From Delphinus delphis (Eukaryota > Chordata > Mammalia > Artiodactyla > Delphinidae), in assembly GCF_949987515.2 (NCBI RefSeq), contig NC_082694.2, positions 58,216,080 through 58,280,079 on the forward strand: a DNA stretch of 64,000 nucleotides. The letters are read 5' to 3'. The notes under the pieces were generated by a model, which worked only from the letters and a program-made list of their open reading frames with translations, did no database searches and had not been told where the DNA came from. Below are positions 59,364 to 64,000 of this stretch, in pieces. Positions within the stretch are counted from its first letter, which is position 1, and every line of letters starts with the position of its first letter. The position numbers were made by a program, and so were the translations under genes.

Positions 59364-60309
59364 GCAGGGTTCCCTCATTTCCCCTCTTCCTCCAGAACAC
59401 CTAGAATAATCTCTGCAACATTCTTACAAAAGACAGGAGGATGCACTAACTTCATGTACTGTCTATTTTCAGTTCTTCAAAACTCCCTGAGACAAGTAAA
59501 TATTAAGGATAGAGCTGCTTTGAATGGTGGAGAAAAAGCAAGAAAAAGTCGAATTTCCAACAAAACAAAGCAAAACCCTACCAATATACATGCACAGAAT
59601 ACACACACATACACACACAACAAAAAACCAATTTTGGGTAGGAAATACACCAGAATGATGACAGTGGTTATCTCTGAGAAGTGAGATTATAGAATTTTAT
59701 TTTCTCTATTTTCCAAACTTTCTGTGGTGAATACATGCAACTGTTATAATAAATCAACAGAAATCCCCTAGTCTGAGGTGACTTCTAGGACAAATTTTTT
59801 CCAACCTGCTGACAGCTCCCACCTGGAGCTCCTGATTTCCTCTCAGCCTCTCAAGCCTGCTCAGCCTTGTCTGCACCAGGAACTTCTGAGGAATTTGTGA
59901 CCACAAGGCCAATCCCCAACTGATGGGGGCTGGGAGTCAATAGATGTCTCAACTCCCCATCCTCCAGTAGGACATCTGGCACACGTCCTACAAAGTACCT
60001 CAGAGAGTCCCAGTGACCCAGAGTGGGATGTGCTTGTCAACACACTTTACACTGGCTTTTCTCCCTTCCCTGTCTCACCTTCCCCAGTTCTTCAGCTGTG
60101 CTTCCTGGGATCACTTCCCAAGTAAACTACTCCTGATGCAGTCTTCTTTGGGGAGGAATGTGAACTAAGACAGAGGGAAAGTCAGTATTTCACAATGTCA
60201 CGCTTGTTCACATCTGTCTATAATGCAGTGGGCTCTACCGAGAGCTTTGCTGAACCAGGTGAAGAGGATTCCTACAACCAGGAACCCATGGATTACCAGG
60301 CACCAGTCT
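59364..60309. other. Unique or old repeat-derived DNA
   Basis: A CA-rich run lies at about 59589-59620. The end GGGATCACTTCCCAAGTAAAC through GTGAACTAAGACAGA (about 60107-60175) resembles the 3' end of an old LTR, but I do not assign it. No gene. Confidence 0.4.
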
Positions 60310-60400
60310 TTATCTTTATCCCTGTACCTCTACATCACCTAACATAGAGCTTTGCCTACATTAAATACTCTGTTAAATGCTTGTGGAATTCAATAGATTT
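60310..60400 (+). mobile_element. L2 3'-end fragment
   Basis: CCTAACATAGAGCTTTGCCT then ACATTAAATACTCTGTTAAA and TGCTTGTGGAATTC match the L2 3' end. Confidence 0.6.
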
Positions 60401-61718
60401 TCATTTACCACAGCTCTAATGGAAACTTGAATGCTCCTTTCAATGAGCCAACACCAGCATGGATTCAAAACCAGAGTTCTGAATCTCTATTTGCAGCACA
60501 ACCAAAGGGTGCTCCTTAGAGGGCACTGTGTGCTGTTAGCAGGTCTTCTTTATAACTCGTCACAGTGCCCAGGAGCACATATGTCTGAAGTCAATGATGT
60601 GAGCTTGCAAATCAGTTCAAGTGGGCTTTATTTCAATGATGGTCAATAGTGTACATCAAAAGGAATGTCACTTCCCCTGCCCGTCCCTTCTAGAATAGTC
60701 ACATCCTTTGCCGCCAGCAGTATCTCCACAATGGTTAGTTACCCTCAGAGAGTAAATACTGGCTTGCTGACATGCTCTCTATTTGAGCTCTCCATGAGCC
60801 ATTGCGTCCACAATTCGCTGGCACGATGAGAATTTCTATTCATGATAATGAGACAGAAGCACTAATTGCCTGATCCTCAAAGGCTATCATCACAGAAAAA
60901 TTGAATTAAGCTTAATTGTATAATTCTTCAAAAATGGGCAGTCTATCTGTGGGCAACTAGTACCTCTCAGTTAACCAGAACAGTTTATTAATAGCAAGGT
61001 CCCACACGTGCTGAGCCCACAGGAATTCAAGCGTGGGCAGGACCCCAACAAATGACAAACACGGGACTTGGAACCACAGACCTCTCCCTCATCTGGAGTG
61101 TAGTTCAAAACTGAATCTTGCTGTGAGTCTTTTTTAGATGAAGACAGAGATTCATATTTCATTTGTGTTTATGTTTGGACTGGAGACAAGATTAGGGGGT
61201 GGGGCAGTAGGTGACGGAGTGACAAAGAAGGTTGGTGGGCTCTTACCTGATGGAGTCGTGCATCTTTGGACATATGTTCTCCTGGTTTCTCTTCTCTTCC
61301 TTCCTGCTCCTAACATTACCTCCACATTCTCCTAGTCTTACTTTCTCTATCTCTACTCCTTCCAAAAGATAAATGTGGAAGAAAGGAGATTTGAGGTATT
61401 TTCTGTTTTGTATTTACATTTAAGGATGAACCTATTTATTTAGTGCCATGTGCCATTTATGACATTTTCTTATATAATACCTGAGTGCCTCTGTTTACAT
61501 TCAAACCCAGTTCTCTTTCCTCTAAATGTTGTGTTATTTTCTCTACCCAAAATTATTCAGAGGAAGGTAGTCAAAGTAAACTAGTAAAAATGCCCTTGTA
61601 TTTCTTTTGCCCAAGTACCCAGTTTTAAGTACAACCCAAAGGCGACTATGAATTCAAGTGAGTCCAAAATGTATACAGTACATCATCTTCAATGAGCAAC
61701 AAGAAATGGTTGAGAGAA
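60401..61718. other. Unique DNA, no gene seen
   Basis: No named repeat. Small frames only. Confidence 0.45.
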
Positions 61719-61936
61719 AAGTTGACGCTTGAACAATGCGGGTTTGAACTTACAATTTTTTTTCAATAAATATGTACAGAATCTGAGGTTGGTCTAAGCC
61801 ACAGATGCAGAACCACAGATGCAGAAACGCAAAAACACAGAACCAGAGGGCTGACTATGGGACTTAAGCATCCACAGATTTTGGTATCCACAGCGGGTTC
61901 TAGAACAAATACCTCATGAATACAGAGGGACAATTG
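61719..61936 (+). mobile_element. Tigger-type MITE (diverged)
   Basis: Starts AGTTGACGCTTGAACAATGC and ends GAATACAGAGGGACAATTG, with the internal GGGCTGACTATGGGACTTAA typical of Tigger MITEs. Confidence 0.75.
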
Positions 61937-62009
61937 TACGATTATAGTTGTGATTGGTACCCAGATAAGTTACCTAGAATGACAGAATGGCTAAAATTGG
62001 GGGGTTTTA

Positions 62010-62170
62010 GTTAGGTTACTTGGTTCCATTGTCCACTACTTAAACTTTTTAAGTCTCCATTTTCTTATCAATTACACAATAATTCTAAGCCACAGCACTG
62101 GTAAAGGATTACATGAGATAATACATGTAAAACACTTAGCACCATTCTAAGACATAATAAACTACCCATA
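62010..62170 (+). mobile_element. MIR SINE fragment
   Basis: AAGTCTCCATTTTCTTATCA, GGATTACATGAGATAATACA and AAAACACTTAGCACCATTC keep MIR order. Confidence 0.65.
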
Positions 62171-62769
62171 AAAGAAGTTTATTCTGAGCACAGAGTTATT
62201 TCTTTTTTTAAAAACTCATTTTCCCTTCTCAATTTTCACTATTTAGAATTAATAGCCTTCTTTCCTTCCTGATTTGCTTGTGTTCTCTGTGTTATCAATT
62301 AGAATCTCAGCTATTCTGGGAAACATGGTCTAATTCACCATGGGAGTTGCCACTTTCATTGATAGTAATTACACTAACGTCAGTGGCCACTCTTGAAATT
62401 TAACTAGAGCTGTCTTCAAAGGCACTGACTGACTAGTTTTCTCATGGTAGTTATGAGCCAATGCCCTCTAGCTTCCTTGCTCAGCTAAGCCAGCCTGAAA
62501 TGCTGCCCAGCTCCAGCTCAATTTGAGAAATTAGAGGGTCATGAGGAAATAGGGAGTGAGTTGGTAAAACAACCAAGGACAATGGAAAGTCTGACATGAA
62601 TCACACATAAAGATCAATGAAGAAGGCGAGTAGAAGAAACAGAACGTAGCTGAGACAGAGAAGGAGAGCAATTTTCTGTGTTGGGCTGTACTTTTAGAAC
62701 TATCTTCACAATCCCAAAGGAAAGAAGTGAAACTTGCCAATGAACATATGACAAAGTCAAATTTGGAGT
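62171..62769. other. Non-coding, nothing identified
   Basis: No supported gene or repeat. Confidence 0.4.
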
Positions 62770-62860
62770 TTGTTCATCATCCATTCGAATATTTATTGAA
62801 GTACCAACTACATAACAGGCTCTCTTTGAGATGCTGTGATATAAGGCTGAACAGAACCCA
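62770..62860 (-). mobile_element. L2 3'-end fragment
   Basis: CATCCATTCGAATATTTATT then GAAGTACCAACTACATAACA and GGCTCTCTTTGAGATGCTGT match the complement of the L2 3' end. Confidence 0.62.
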
Positions 62861-63016
62861 AAAATCTATACCAGCAGAGATATGAAGTGGACTGCTTGCT
62901 AGCATTTGACCAACCTTGCTTTTCTCTTCTAATCCTGTGGGTCTGAGAATGTCATGGGTTTAAAAGAAGTCAAAGGACTTTCACTTCTCCTTTGTTGATT
63001 TTTTTTTTTTTTTTAG

Positions 63017-63484
63017 CAAAAGGCTCTTGAAGGAGCCACAGTTGTGAAGAAAAAGAAGTTAGAAGAGCTAGAGAAGGAAACATGTAGAGAGGTGAGAAAA
63101 AGGACTTAAAAACTAGAAGGCCCACAAGTGCAAGCCCATCAAAAACAGAACATGTATTGACGATATTAAGTGAAGGAATCAAAACCAGAACATGTATTGA
63201 CAATATTAAGTGAAGGAATCAGAGAGCTAAGCCCTTTGAAACCACCTCCAATGTTAAACATCAGTGTTGGGGTTCCTAAAACTGAAGAACCTAAGGTTAA
63301 TTTAGCACTTTTCCTGAGCTAACTCAGTTAAAAGCCGGTAAGCCTCGTGGTGTCAATGTGACACAACGATTAGAATTTCCCTTAATGAAACCAGCAGCCC
63401 TTGGTCCACAGGTCAGAAACTTTATATTAGAACGTAGAAACAAGAGTAATGCAAGTCTGTCCTCTGATTCTCCACTGAATTGAG
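63017..63484 (+). pseudogene. Decayed coding-like segment, gene not identified
   Basis: After a poly-T run ending in AG, the sequence reads in one frame as QKALEGATVV, a lysine-rich KKKKLEELEKE block, then a stop at 63107-63109. A second frame gives RRPTSASPSKTEHVL. A 40-bp tandem duplication (63139-63178 and 63179-63218) then shifts the frame, which continues as SEGIRELSPLKPPPMLN and ISVGVPKTEEPK. After another shift it continues as PELTQLKAGKPRGV, VTQRLEFPLMKPAAL and ends SSDSPLN with a stop at about 63482. Read across the shifts it looks like one protein C-terminus with basic and serine/proline-rich segments, broken by at least one stop and three frame changes. I do not recognise the source. 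It may be a 5'-truncated processed pseudogene, or exon remnants: a poly-pyrimidine tract and AG precede it and GAG-GTGAGA occurs at about 63089-63096. A CHR SINE follows at 63511. Confidence 0.45.
63139..63218. repeat. 40-bp tandem duplication
   Basis: Two adjacent units containing GAACATGTATTGAC and ATATTAAGTGAAGGAATC, with two differences in 40 positions. A length of 40 shifts any reading frame by one. Confidence 0.95.
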
Positions 63485-63510
63485 GAGAAAGTTACATGTC
63501 GACTAATTCT

Positions 63511-63869
63511 CTTTTTTTTAAATTAATTTATTTATTTTGGCTGTGTTGGGTCTTCATTGCTGCACACGGGTTTTCTCTAGTCGTGGTGAGCAGGGGCTAC
63601 TCTTTGTTGTGGTGCGTGGGCTTCTCACTGTGGTGGCTTCTCTTGTTGCAGAGCACGGGTTCTAGGTGTGCAGCCTTCAGTAGTTGTGGCACTCGGGCCC
63701 TAGAGCACACAGGCTTCAGCAGTTGGGGTGCATGGACTCAGTAGTTGTGGCATGCAGGCTTAGTTGCTATGTGGCATGTGGAATCTTTCCAGACCAGGGA
63801 TCAAACCCATCTCCCCTGCATTGGCAGGTGGATTCTTAACCACTGCACCACCAGGGAAGTCTGACAGTG
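63511..63869 (-). mobile_element. CHR-type SINE, long form
   Basis: Minus-strand copy of about 360 bp: tail-proximal TTAATTTATTTATTTTGGCT on the left and head-complement CACCAGGGAAGTC on the right. The TSD GACTAATTCT is perfect (63501-63510 and 63870-63879). Confidence 0.94.
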
Positions 63870-63889
63870 GACTAATTCTTTTCTTTTTT

Positions 63890-64000
63890 TTGAATTTTAT
63901 TTTATTTATTTTTTTATACAGAGGTTCTTATTAGTCATCAATTTTACACATATCAGTGTATACATGTCAATCCCAATCGCCCAATTCATCACCACTACCA
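63890..64000 (-). mobile_element. L1 3' tail, runs off the window
   Basis: TTATACAGAGGTTCTTATTA, then CATATCAGTGTATACATGTC and CCCAATTCATCACCAC are the complement of an L1 3' end. The element is cut by the window edge. Confidence 0.85.

Overview
The window is a mammalian nuclear segment with no intact host protein-coding gene that I can support. It is AT-rich, dense in interspersed repeats, and its open reading frames are short and mostly fall inside repeats. Eleven copies of a tRNA-derived SINE that opens with GGGCTTCCCTGGTGGCGCAG point to Cetartiodactyla (CHR-type SINEs of whales, hippos and ruminants). Eight of them are a short GC-rich form ending in GTACCGC plus an A-rich tail, most with near-perfect target-site duplications (TSDs). 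From memory of that family this form suggests a cetacean, probably a toothed whale. The species call is inference.

Layout. 0-9 kb: AT-rich apparently unique DNA, three short CHR SINEs, a MER5-type MITE, a short L1 3' tail, and one small unrecognised coding-like ORF on the minus strand at 1557-1796. 9-19 kb: mostly unique or strongly decayed DNA with MIR and L2 scraps and one older ERV-type LTR near 14.1 kb. 19-27 kb: a nested pile of a MER5/MER20-like MITE carrying a foldback insert, a Tigger MITE, an old L1 split by an ERV1-like solo LTR, a second old L1 split by a CHR SINE and a younger 5'-truncated L1, and another CHR SINE. 27-32 kb: two further solo LTRs of the same ERV1-like family and a second 5'-truncated L1. 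32.4-33.8 kb: a full-length processed pseudogene of EBAG9 (RCAS1), minus strand, with a 16-bp TSD and its GC-rich 5' UTR intact. 34-47 kb: unique DNA with CHR SINEs, MIRs, a MER5A, Tigger, old L1 3' pieces and L2 scraps. 47.1-50.1 kb: an unusually long minus-strand L2 relic of about 3 kb. 50-64 kb: L1 tails, CHR SINEs, a complete MaLR-type LTR, a Tigger copy, an unexplained GC-richer segment at 55.2-55.7 kb, and at 63.0-63.5 kb a decayed coding-like segment with a 40-bp tandem duplication.

Nothing here forms an operon, pathway or defence system. The biological content is a layered record of retrotransposition: L2, MIR, MER5 and Tigger first, then old L1 and MaLR, then ERV1-like LTRs and younger L1, then CHR SINEs. 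The retrogene is the only recognisable host gene sequence. The stretch is probably intergenic or intronic; I cannot tell which. Repeat family names come from recalled consensus patterns, not a database search, so subfamily labels are tentative.
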